From CAYZHV01 sp046541355 (GTDB lineage Bacteria > Spirochaetota > Spirochaetia > DSM-27196 > Alkalispirochaetaceae), in the NCBI GenBank assembly GCA_046541355.1, contig JBKHDM010000045.1, forward strand, positions 1 to 23,926: DNA of 23,926 nucleotides. The letters are read 5' to 3'. The notes below the pieces were generated by a model. That model was not told the origin of the DNA. It did not search any database and saw nothing but the letters and a program-made list of their open reading frames with translations. The number at the start of each line of letters is the position of its first letter. Position 1 is the first letter of the stretch. A program made the position numbers and the translations under genes. Positions 7,801 to 14,344 of the stretch are shown in pieces.

Positions 7801-9833
7801 TACTCCCGCACGATCTCGCCTCCCCCCGCAGGAGTGTCGGTGTAGTCCCGGTAGCGCAGGATTCCCCGGTTCTCACGGGTGAGGCCGTCGAGGGCCGCGA
7901 CGGCGCTCCCATCCGAGCCATCCTCCCGCTCCTCGTCGAGTCGGGAGGGACGGGGGGGTGCCGCGGGGAGCAGTCGCTCCGGAGTGACTGTGAGTTCCTG
8001 GACCTCGTTGTCCATGCCGTCGACCCGGAAGAAGCCGGTTGTGTCGGGCTGGTAGAGCTGAACGGCGCCGTCGACACGAGCCTGCAGATCCTCCGCCTCG
8101 TAATCGAGGGCTCCCGAGAGCGTCACACTCCCGGGATTCTCCCCCTGTTCGGAGGAAAACTCGGTGTCACTGATGTTCCAACGCCCCCCGAGGGCGACGG
8201 TGGCGGTGAGATAATCGGAGAGATCGATCCGGTTTCCCGAGGCGAACAGGAGGTCCCCCTGCCGCTGCTCCTCGGTGTACCGTCGGAAGCGCAGTTCGAT
8301 CCGGTCTCCCGGAACCACCCGGCCGGGAAGGGCTACCTCACCGCTTTCGTAGTCGATTGCGGCCCCCGTCACAGGCACGCCGTTTCGAAGTACCGTTACC
8401 GTTCCCGGTACGGTTTCCTCGTCGATGCGGATCGCGTCGACCTCGTTGAGCTGCTGCGTGAGTATCTGCACCGACGCCGCCGCCGGCTCGGTGAGGGCGC
8501 CGGGACCGTAGATCCTCGTCTCCCGGGGCAGTACTCCGCTGTCCGGGTCGACCCGGGCAAAGGGGTAGCGGTTCCCCACATCCCGGGGAGAGGCTGCGCC
8601 GGTGGAAACGGTGAGATACGCCCCCTCCCGCTCGGGGCTCACCGTCAGGTCCTCGAATCGCGTCGCCGGCTCGCTGGTGCCCCGCTCTACGAGCTCTATC
8701 GCCTGCTCCGGGGTGACGCCGTCGGTTTCGTAGCGATTGAGCTGCTCAAAGGGGTTGTACGCCCCGGGGGCGTAGAGCAGAAGCGTCCTGTTTCCGTCGG
8801 AGAGCTCAGCGGCGTACTCGGAAAGCGCTTTTCCGTAATAGGTCTCGCTGCGGAAGGAGAAGTCCTCGTAGCCGTCGGTCGGATTGCCCGAGACCGGATC
8901 GTCGGCAACGAGGGCTTGCGCTCCGAGGGCGGGGTCTCCCACCGGGACGCCACCCTTTTCGTAGTAAACGAGGACTCGTCCCTCCGCCGGCTCCCTGAGG
9001 ATCACCGTTCCCTCACCGAGGGAGTAGACACTCTCGGCGTCGAGGTCGAGGCGCCGGTAGCGCCTCCTTCGAAAGCTCTCGCTCCCCGTCTCGAGGACAC
9101 TGCCGTCCTCGTCCTCGATGTAGAGGATGAGATCGTCGATATCCCCGTCGGGGAGCACGAAAAAGCGTCCCCGTATCGGATTGATCGGTTCGATCCTGGT
9201 TTCGGTGAGGGCGTTCAGCCCCTGGAAGAGCAGGGAGTCGGGAACGGTGCTCTCCAGGCGCACCAGCAGCTCGTGGCTCGTACGGTCGCTGTCGAACCGC
9301 GCGGCAAGACCAGGGACGTTCTGCGTAGCGTCCCCGGTCTCCAGGTACGGGTACTCGGAGAACGGGAGGGTCGAGTTTCCCGCGAGGACGTACTGTACCG
9401 GCTCCCCCTCCCGTCCCTGGTAGCCGAGGAGCAGAGAGTTAAACTCGAACCCGTCCCGGAAGGTGGTTTCAAAGAAGTAGCGCTCGAAGAGCCAGAGGGA
9501 TAGAGTCAGGTCGACGAACTGGTAGAAGCTGCGCCTCTCGAAGCCCGGGAAGGGGTAGGGGAAGGTTGTCCGCTCCCGGCTCCCGGGGAGGGGAGGGTGC
9601 AGGGCGATCCCGAAGGAGGTTCCCCATCCGGAGGTCCAGGAACCGAGCACAAAGAGGTCGACCTCGGTGTCCCCGATTTCACTCTCGAAAAGCGCCTCCG
9701 GTGCCTCCTCCTCGAGAAACGGGTTGAACAGATCCTGTCCCGGAAGCAAGAGGGGAAAAACCAGCAACAGGAGCAAAACCACCAGCGCGGTTGAGAGGCG
9801 AGGGAGTGTCGATGTATTATTCCTACCGCGCAT
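4857..9833 (-). CDS. Giant exported outer-membrane protein with C-terminal beta-barrel, possibly SprA-like
   Basis: This encodes about 1658 residues. The N-terminus MRGRNNTSTLPRL followed by a Leu/Val-rich core ending PLLLPGQ is a signal peptide. The middle holds Ig-like or usher-like segments such as AIDYESGEVALPGRVVPGD near residue 492, two Asp/Asn-rich calcium-loop motifs (DTDGDGILD at 774 and DVNGNGLLD at 819), and beta-sandwich-like regions near 830-890 and 1000-1090 (IYGPGALTEP lies earlier; VYIDEIHLADP is near 1081). From about 1200 to the end it is amphipathic beta-strand, finishing GVEGTLQF, an outer-membrane signature. The 'DxNxDxxLD followed by strand' block and the 'DYxxGxVxLxxxLxPGDxIxVxY' type segment recall the Bacteroidetes translocon SprA, but that is from memory and weak. 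The ATG at 9833 begins a proper signal peptide; the frame extends to 9887, but that would run into the divergent gene. No strong Shine-Dalgarno is visible. The outer-membrane call is firm, the function unknown. Confidence 0.75.
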   Translation of the reverse strand: MRGRNNTSTLPRLSTALVVLLLLLVFPLLLPGQDLFNPFLEEEAPEALFESEIGDTEVDLFVLGSWTSGWGTSFGIALHPPLPGSRERTTFPYPFPGFERRSFYQFVDLTLSLWLFERYFFETTFRDGFEFNSLLLGYQGREGEPVQYVLAGNSTLPFSEYPYLETGDATQNVPGLAARFDSDRTSHELLVRLESTVPDSLLFQGLNALTETRIEPINPIRGRFFVLPDGDIDDLILYIEDEDGSVLETGSESFRRRRYRRLDLDAESVYSLGEGTVILREPAEGRVLVYYEKGGVPVGDPALGAQALVADDPVSGNPTDGYEDFSFRSETYYGKALSEYAAELSDGNRTLLLYAPGAYNPFEQLNRYETDGVTPEQAIELVERGTSEPATRFEDLTVSPEREGAYLTVSTGAASPRDVGNRYPFARVDPDSGVLPRETRIYGPGALTEPAAASVQILTQQLNEVDAIRIDEETVPGTVTVLRNGVPVTGAAIDYESGEVALPGRVVPGDRIELRFRRYTEEQRQGDLLFASGNRIDLSDYLTATVALGGRWNISDTEFSSEQGENPGSVTLSGALDYEAEDLQARVDGAVQLYQPDTTGFFRVDGMDNEVQELTVTPERLLPAAPPRPSRLDEEREDGSDGSAVAALDGLTRENRGILRYRDYTDTPAGGGEIVREYDASLSPEKSYPYQAGSRRGPYTASAASDGISGRVAVADFELSGGEWEAIKLAPGGTLDLRNTPEVTFSYSLRPTVDGEVPDRNIEVWLQLGYLSEDTDGDGILDSGDSGVQPLYPFDDPARGITLFAGDARQGYGRPLTEDVNGNGLLDRGSTEQFISLPLATSSDDLPVDRWQEVTLELSAEERSRLGRTTALSVVIRERDGSDARGRLLVSSVELFGSGYLGESDDPAASVSVREGPDPLTGEQALSSRESRVRELFLRDGAVQRVLKLSWSDLAPGGYARAFRPTPPLFLEEYGTLVFYAYLEDAEGTPDAPELTLTLSEAPPTADAGAPPGASLSAVIEMSSPPGSALSDGWSEVAVDTRSGEIRINGVPAGRAQRSGSALRELRYTTVEVTGSEEGTVYIDEIHLADPQVRLDGAGSARVSWQRPGEILTAGETVLLRDFEITQGLTLRSRQFSAAGQTVGTAGTFVSSTGAGITASILRVEGEATAAVTDSEVSGEGGHALALPAGDSPILLEDTFRRSFEAQIPLLGRSNSLLLSSEALGSHQIRSEAELERQRLRQEWSLSSETPGSRTVALATELRAYQNASGYNLEETDYATSWIRSYPLLLRWDEGLQEERRGEGELTLSLTRQPWQLRLEPRGDYQRLPSRELRSSAAVRLTTERTGSFEEGPAWSVAPYYERGITAGESDVRTPDFREDLSLYGDQIVEMSYPYRAIPGAELFTPLGESGFAAESRRFVEAGYRPVAGVVVDRPFGSRITDLYTPSDLEFSLARSYLREEASLLDEQEWSLATTAAAINLFGRQGAYRRFDIYLSDEIRNTLNATIVREITASEVSQSYSLETKLALFGESERALDYRQLLATEIAEETSYTVESETSYTWTTIPRSILGIRRLDSLITEQEAFYRHTLRGSAVWESESAWDLRFVLGHESALEIPETGEIRLYLDLGWINEPFSEGSDQRQQILGALLGVEGTLQF

Positions 9834-9872
9834 ACGTAATGTAGATACCACAGAAGGCCGACAATTGAAGCG

Positions 9873-10799
9873 ATGAGCGACGAACATCAGAAGGCGACGA
9901 CCTTTATTTCCCGTCTACTCCAGAATCCCGCCCTCCAGGGGTACACGGTACTCCAGAAAGAGGAGCAGATTATACAGTTCCTCCACACCAACGCGGCTCA
10001 GCTCGCCCCGACCCTGGCTTCACCGCAGTTCTTTCCCGGAAAGAACTGGAACCAGATTTTTTCCATCCTCATAAAGGCGCTCTTTGACACCACCGACCTC
10101 GAGCTCAAACGGGATATTCAGGCGATGCTCCACGACCGGTTTTCCTTTACCTTTCTCTCCTTTCTCCAGCAGCAGCAGACCCAGGAGGCAAAGGTGCGGG
10201 AGCAGGTGGCGGACCTCATCGAGGAGTTGATGACAAAGTCCGAGGCGCGGCGCACCTTTACCGGGGCGTATGCGGCGTTGAAGTTTAACATCGCCGACCG
10301 CTATCTGACAGAGGTTTTCGCCCGAAAGAAGTACATCCACTTCGAGATGACCAAGGTCCAAAGGCTGCGAATGAGCAAGGATGAGGTAAAGAACTACGTC
10401 GACTTCACCCTTCTCCTGAGACCCTCGATCGCCCTTCTTAGCTCCGGCAGTCAGCGACAGCAGGAACGCGCCTCCGGGATCGTCCAGGGGCAGTTCGCGG
10501 ACAAGGTCTTTCAGACCCTCAAAAAGCAACTCTCGGCGGTCCCCGAACAGGCGCTTCGAAGCGCGGTAAACTCCTGCATCTCCTTTAACGAGAATCGTTT
10601 CATCGAGGCCACCGCTCGTCTCGCGGCGATCCTCGCCGCCCGGGCAAAAAACTACCAGCCCCATGTCCGGGTGGACCGAGGCGCCGACACTCCCGACAAG
10701 AGCTGGTTCGCCATCTCGAGACGGAACTATAAGTTCTACGGGTTCGACGTAAAGATGCTCGACGAGCTCTACAAAATCGCAGCGGAAAACATGTGGTAG
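9873..10799 (+). CDS. Conserved-looking soluble protein of unknown function (308 aa)
   Basis: I do not recognise this family. The protein is probably cytoplasmic: it has no signal peptide and no membrane segment, and it is rich in predicted helix with Gln-rich stretches (FLQQQQTQEAKVREQ near residue 90). The tail is more basic and aromatic (SWFAISRRNYKFYGFDVKML), ending in MW. The ATG at 9873 has only a weak GAAG upstream and lies 39 bases from the divergent start of the giant barrel gene. The stop is 6 bases before the voltage-sensor gene, so the two are almost certainly co-transcribed and the protein could be a cytoplasmic partner of that membrane protein (inference). The long frame on the opposite strand across this gene looks like a composition shadow. 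Confidence 0.75.
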   Translation: MSDEHQKATTFISRLLQNPALQGYTVLQKEEQIIQFLHTNAAQLAPTLASPQFFPGKNWNQIFSILIKALFDTTDLELKRDIQAMLHDRFSFTFLSFLQQQQTQEAKVREQVADLIEELMTKSEARRTFTGAYAALKFNIADRYLTEVFARKKYIHFEMTKVQRLRMSKDEVKNYVDFTLLLRPSIALLSSGSQRQQERASGIVQGQFADKVFQTLKKQLSAVPEQALRSAVNSCISFNENRFIEATARLAAILAARAKNYQPHVRVDRGADTPDKSWFAISRRNYKFYGFDVKMLDELYKIAAENMW

Positions 10800-10805
10800 G
10801 ACAGA

Positions 10806-11951
10806 ATGAGTAGTATGGAACGGATACGGCCAAGCAGACTCAGGGAGAGCCTGGAAAACCTCGTTATCATCGCGATTATCCTGGTTCTCTTTCAGACCTT
10901 TTTCGAGGATCTGGCGGTTGTGCTCCGCTGGTCCGCCGGGGCGAGGCGGTTGCTCACGATTTCCGGCTTCGCCTTTGATCTGTTTTTTACCCTCGAGTTT
11001 CTGATTCGCCTCTACGACGCCTTTCGCTACCGGCGCCTGGGAGAGTACATGCTCGAGGAGAGGGGCTGGCTCGACTTTCTCGCGTCCGTGCCCCTCCTGC
11101 TTCTCAACAGCGGTCCGGCGCTCCTCGCCCTCATAGCTGGAAACGCAATGGTTGTCGGTCTCGGCGGCATGCTCAACGTCCTGAAGGTGGTCAAGGCGAT
11201 CCGGATCGCCCGGATTCTGCGACTCCTGCGCCTTCTCAAGGTGTTCCGCAAGATCAAGAACACCGACTCCGTTATGGCACAGCGTCATGTCGCAAAGATC
11301 AGTACCGTTACCGTCTCGGTGATGATCTTTGCAATACTCGCCTCTACGATCGGCATAACGGCCCTGCCTGCCCCCGGCCTCGATGAGCGCATCGCCGCTA
11401 ACCATCGCTCCGGGTTCGACTATCTGCTCGATCGCAACCTCGCCGCCGGAGTAAACGAGCGCGGTCTCGAGGCGTACGCCGAGGCGAACCCGGAGCTCCT
11501 GATCGTCAAAGATCGGGGTGAGACGCGCTACAGCAGGTTCGACCAGTCCACCTATGACCGGGAGTTCATGCTGGGGGATTACGGCTATCTCAGCCGGGAG
11601 GGTGTGGAGCTCTTTCTCGACCTGCGCAGCCTCAACGAGGAGGCCGCCCGGACTAACCTTGTCTATTTCCTGGCGATCGTCGCCATCGTGGTCGCCCTGC
11701 TGTTCTACTACTCCCCCCACTTCGCCCTCACCGTCAGTGACCCGATTCACATCATGACACGGGGTTTCTCGGAGAAGGGGTACAACCTGGCGATCAAGAT
11801 CCCGCGACGGTTCCGGGATGACGACATCTACCGCCTTGCCAAGCTCTACAACGAGGTTTACCTTCCTCTCAAGGATCGCAGCAGCGATGAGAGTGACAGC
11901 AGCGTGGTAAACCTCGACATGAACGACATCAAAAAGATGTTTGACGAGTAG
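10806..11951 (+). CDS. Voltage-sensor membrane protein with HAMP-like segment and no recognisable pore
   Basis: This encodes 381 residues. S1 spans about 17-33, S2 53-70 with acidic Glu64, S3 86-100 with Asp90, and S4 122-150 with basic residues at 127, 130, 133, 136, 139, 142, 145 and 148, exactly every third position as in voltage-gated channels. A fifth helix (164-187) leads into a polar region of about 95 residues (188-282), then a sixth helix (283-303). In cation channels the S5-S6 gap holds a short pore helix and a filter such as TVGYG; none is visible here. After the sixth helix, residues 304-356 (VSDPIHIMTRG ... DDDIYRLAKLYNEVY) look like a HAMP linker, and the protein ends in an acidic tail (NDIKKMFDE). 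It would probably be annotated as an ion transporter by its S1-S4. Start at 10806 rests on AGGA five bases upstream. It may be a voltage-responsive sensor rather than a channel (inference). Confidence 0.8.
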   Translation: MSSMERIRPSRLRESLENLVIIAIILVLFQTFFEDLAVVLRWSAGARRLLTISGFAFDLFFTLEFLIRLYDAFRYRRLGEYMLEERGWLDFLASVPLLLLNSGPALLALIAGNAMVVGLGGMLNVLKVVKAIRIARILRLLRLLKVFRKIKNTDSVMAQRHVAKISTVTVSVMIFAILASTIGITALPAPGLDERIAANHRSGFDYLLDRNLAAGVNERGLEAYAEANPELLIVKDRGETRYSRFDQSTYDREFMLGDYGYLSREGVELFLDLRSLNEEAARTNLVYFLAIVAIVVALLFYYSPHFALTVSDPIHIMTRGFSEKGYNLAIKIPRRFRDDDIYRLAKLYNEVYLPLKDRSSDESDSSVVNLDMNDIKKMFDE

Positions 11952-11976
11952 CCCTTCGGCGTACAACACCTTCACC

Positions 11977-12267
11977 ATGGTAGTCTCGATGATTCAGCTC
12001 GTGGTGGCGCTCTACGGCGTCACCTCCATAAAAGAGAAGCGTCGCGTGATCAAATCTCTCCGGGACAGGATCATGCAGAAGTTCCACGTCTCCGCCGCCG
12101 AGGTGGATCTGCAGGAGAGTCTCTCCTTCGGCCAGCTCGGGGCGGCGGTGGTCTCCAACTCGAAGCAGCACGGAGAACAGGTGATGCAAGGGATTCTTAC
12201 CTTTGTGGAGAATTACGGTGAGGTCCGGGTGGAACACGTGGAAATACACAGCGAGGTCTACGGCTGA
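11977..12267 (+). CDS. DUF503/YlxP-family protein
   Basis: This encodes about 96 residues matching the DUF503 family, small proteins often found near rbfA and other ribosome-maturation genes; their biochemical role is not established. The family core is clear: a first strand, SIKEKRRVIKSLRDRI, FHVSAAEVDLQ, GAAVVSNS and a terminal EIHSEVY strand. Two start codons are plausible, ATG at 11977 and ATG at 11989; family members usually begin one or two residues before the first strand, which favours 11989, but neither has a clear Shine-Dalgarno. The frame also opens at 11941, inside the end of the voltage-sensor gene, which is unlikely to be used. It follows that gene by 25 bases, so read-through translation is possible. 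Confidence 0.85.
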   Translation: MVVSMIQLVVALYGVTSIKEKRRVIKSLRDRIMQKFHVSAAEVDLQESLSFGQLGAAVVSNSKQHGEQVMQGILTFVENYGEVRVEHVEIHSEVYG

Positions 12268-12315
12268 GAGCAGCGGCGGTGGCCGACAGCAGGTAGTGAA
12301 GGGAGGCGGGTCGTG

Positions 12316-13020
12316 CTACCCGACGCTCCTCGCTGCGAAGATGTAGAGGTCCTGGATAATGAAGTCCCGGGAGTAGTAGAAGGTGCCTGAGAAGCGCTGG
12401 TCACTTTCGACCTCCAGGGTAAAAAAGTGACGAAACTCCTCAAACCGCTCGTCCTCTATCCGCAGCTCACCTTGAAAGGTGTGGCGCACACCCGCCTCGG
12501 GGGCGGTGACCGGGGCCGGCCAGAACAGAAAGGTCCCGGGGGTGTTCGAGACGATCCGGTACGGATTCTGCCAGCGGCTGTCGAACATCTCGGCAAGCGT
12601 TCCGTCCATGTACAGGTAGATATCCACGTCCTCTACCGGCTCGAAGCTCTTGCCGTTAAAAAGCCGACCCTTGATCGCAGGAAAGTTGAAGCACGGCCCC
12701 TCGCCGGGGAGAGACGTTGTCTGCCCTGAGTCACTGTAGAAGCTGCGCTGTACCGAGGTAACTCTGTCGAGCCCCTCTTTTACCAGGCGCATGATGTCGA
12801 TCCGCAGCTGGGAGTCTTCCTCGATCTCCGAGGCCATATGGGCGAGACCGCGGCCGGAGGTGACGTAGTGGGGGGCGATTCTGTTGAGGACGTAGCAGAT
12901 CGCGTCGAGTCGACACTCCTTGGAGGTGCAGTAGCGCCTCGCTTCTCCCCGCTCATCCTCGTCGCACAGCTCATGTACCGCCCGCTTGACAGCGTCTTCC
13001 ATTAGATTATGAATCTCCAT
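12316..13020 (-). CDS. ComFB-domain protein with C-terminal beta-rich domain
   Basis: This encodes 234 residues. Residues 1-90 match the ComFB family (late competence ComFB, now reported as cyclic-dinucleotide receptors in cyanobacteria), with the family core CTSKECRLDAICYVLN at 31-46 (Cys31, Cys36, Cys42) followed by IAPHYV. Residues from about 110 to the end form a second, beta-rich region; its start (AIKGRLFNGKSFEPVEDVDI) resembles the first strands of a carboxypeptidase-regulatory-like or transthyretin fold, and it contains a PGTFLFWPAP loop. No membrane segment is seen. The start at 13020 is set by GGAGGAG just upstream and overlaps the stop of the preceding gene by 14 bases, so translation is probably coupled. 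Cyclic di-nucleotide binding here is inferred from the family, not shown. Confidence 0.75.
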   Translation of the reverse strand: MEIHNLMEDAVKRAVHELCDEDERGEARRYCTSKECRLDAICYVLNRIAPHYVTSGRGLAHMASEIEEDSQLRIDIMRLVKEGLDRVTSVQRSFYSDSGQTTSLPGEGPCFNFPAIKGRLFNGKSFEPVEDVDIYLYMDGTLAEMFDSRWQNPYRIVSNTPGTFLFWPAPVTAPEAGVRHTFQGELRIEDERFEEFRHFFTLEVESDQRFSGTFYYSRDFIIQDLYIFAARSVG

Positions 13021-13468
13021 CGGACTCCTCCTCCCCCTCGCCCTCTTCGCTGATGTCGAGGACCTCCTGGAGCGCCTCTACCGCCTCCCGAAAGTCCCGG
13101 ACCGTCTCCTTCAGGGCGAAGTAGTTGAGGCCGGCGTAGTAGACCTTGGAGAAGATCGAAAAGGCGATGTCCTGGTCACCGGCCTGAAGATTCACGTAGC
13201 AGCCGTACTCGTAGCTGATATGGAGCATCTCTTCGACCCGGCTGCGCACAAAGTCCGCCATCGCCACGGAGAAGCTGAAGGTGTAGGCGAGCTCGAGAAA
13301 CTTTGAGTCCCGATCGATAAAGATCCCCGCCTGAAACCCGTCGTCGCTCTCAAAGCCGGTGGAGAAGGTGTCGTCGAGATACTCTCCCTCGTGGAGGGTG
13401 TAACCGAGCTCCTTGAAGAGAACCTGCACTCGGCGGATCCGCTCCTGCATAAGTCGTGAGTGCTTCAT
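13007..13468 (-). CDS. Small acidic protein, possibly YbjN-like
   Basis: This encodes 153 residues, soluble, with a strongly acidic tail (EEGEGEEESDGDS). The pattern of an N-terminal helix (VQVLFKELGYTL), a set of beta strands and a long C-terminal helix (VRDFREAVEALQEVLD) resembles the YbjN/type III-chaperone-like fold, but I see no diagnostic residues, so this is tentative. The ATG at 13468 has only a weak upstream site; an alternative ATG lies at 13450. Its last codons overlap the start of the ComFB-domain gene by 14 bases, which suggests the two are made together, and its stop lies in the next gene's Shine-Dalgarno region. The 33-base gap after the TtcA-family gene contains no clear terminator. 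Confidence 0.7.
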   Translation of the reverse strand: MKHSRLMQERIRRVQVLFKELGYTLHEGEYLDDTFSTGFESDDGFQAGIFIDRDSKFLELAYTFSFSVAMADFVRSRVEEMLHISYEYGCYVNLQAGDQDIAFSIFSKVYYAGLNYFALKETVRDFREAVEALQEVLDISEEGEGEEESDGDS

Positions 13469-13501
13469 TCCGCACCAGTCTAATACAGATAGAAGGGGGT
13501 A

Positions 13502-14344
13502 TCAATCACGCTCTGCGGCGAGACCCGGGACGTAATCATGGTCAATATTGAAGCCGGCGCGGAAGATATTCTGTCGTGCCCGACTGTTAAGCCTGGTGAG
13601 TTCCCGAATCAGCGGCTTGAGGTCGCCTCGGATGTTTCGCTCCCGGTAGGGGCACGGGATTGTCACCACCGGAAGCTCGAGTTCCCGGTGGAGGGAGCGT
13701 ATTTTTTCCTCCGGTATCTCCGCCATCGGGCGGATCATTTTTACCCTACCTTCAAAAAACTCCTGAACCGGCATCATCGTGGAAAAGGAGCCGCGCATCG
13801 ACAGGTTCATCAGGGTGGTCTCGACGATATCGTCGAGATGATGGCCCACGGCGATTATGCTCGTGCCTCTTCGCCGCATCTCGTCGAAAAGGACGCGCTT
13901 GCGGTTCCGGGCGCAGAGAAAGCAGTTAAACCGCCCCTTGAAGCTGTCGGGAAACATCCCCGCGGGGATCCGGGTAAAAGGGACCTCGATCGCCTCGAAG
14001 TACGCGTCAACAGCCGCGGCCTGCTCCCGGGTGAGGCTGTGTTCCCGCCACTCTACCATCACCGCCTCGAGGTCGTAGCGTACAGGCATCCACGTTCGTC
14101 GCAGACTCAAGGCGAGGGCGAGGGCGAGACTGTCCTTGCCCCCGGAGACTGCGATCATCGCCTTTGATCCCGCCGGAAGCATTTCAAAGGTGTTTATGGT
14201 CTTTCCTATCCGCTTTGTGAGCCTCTGCAGATAGGGGGGAATCTCACCCTCGAAGATGGATCGGAACCGTCTCATATCTGGTTTTCCGCGGTACTCTACC
14301 TCCGGATAGACGCTTTGCTCCTCCTGTCGCCGCCGCTCACCCAT
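13502..14344 (-). CDS. ttcA: TtcA-family tRNA 2-thiocytidine synthetase
   Basis: This encodes 280 residues of the PP-loop ATPase family that thiolates cytidine 32 of tRNA using an iron-sulfur cluster. The PP-loop SGGKDS is at residues 67-72, a CFLC pair (Cys141, Cys144) is in place, and a third Cys (Cys231, in IPCPYRERN) is where TtcA carries its third cluster ligand. GHHLDD at 167-172 is the adenylation-site motif. The usual second half of the TtcA PCxxC motif is absent; only one Cys remains there, which matches the three-Cys arrangement of this family. The start at 14344 is chosen because GGGGAGGG lies just upstream, rather than an upstream ATG at 14392 in the same frame; it overlaps the HD gene's stop by 8 bases (ATGGGTGA). 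TtcA versus another close TtcA/TtuA subfamily is not settled. Confidence 0.8.
   Translation of the reverse strand: MGERRRQEEQSVYPEVEYRGKPDMRRFRSIFEGEIPPYLQRLTKRIGKTINTFEMLPAGSKAMIAVSGGKDSLALALALSLRRTWMPVRYDLEAVMVEWREHSLTREQAAAVDAYFEAIEVPFTRIPAGMFPDSFKGRFNCFLCARNRKRVLFDEMRRRGTSIIAVGHHLDDIVETTLMNLSMRGSFSTMMPVQEFFEGRVKMIRPMAEIPEEKIRSLHRELELPVVTIPCPYRERNIRGDLKPLIRELTRLNSRARQNIFRAGFNIDHDYVPGLAAERD

Noticed and set aside
10020..11978. A 652-residue open frame on the minus strand over two plus-strand genes
   Set aside because: It lies opposite two genes with convincing features (voltage-sensor helices, ribosome sites), has no recognisable motif, and fits the codon-composition shadow expected in G+C-rich DNA.
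12307..12322. CGGGT/ACCCG hairpin between the converging DUF503 and ComFB genes
   Set aside because: The stem is only five bases, it includes the ComFB stop codon and it has no T-run, so it cannot be called a terminator with confidence.
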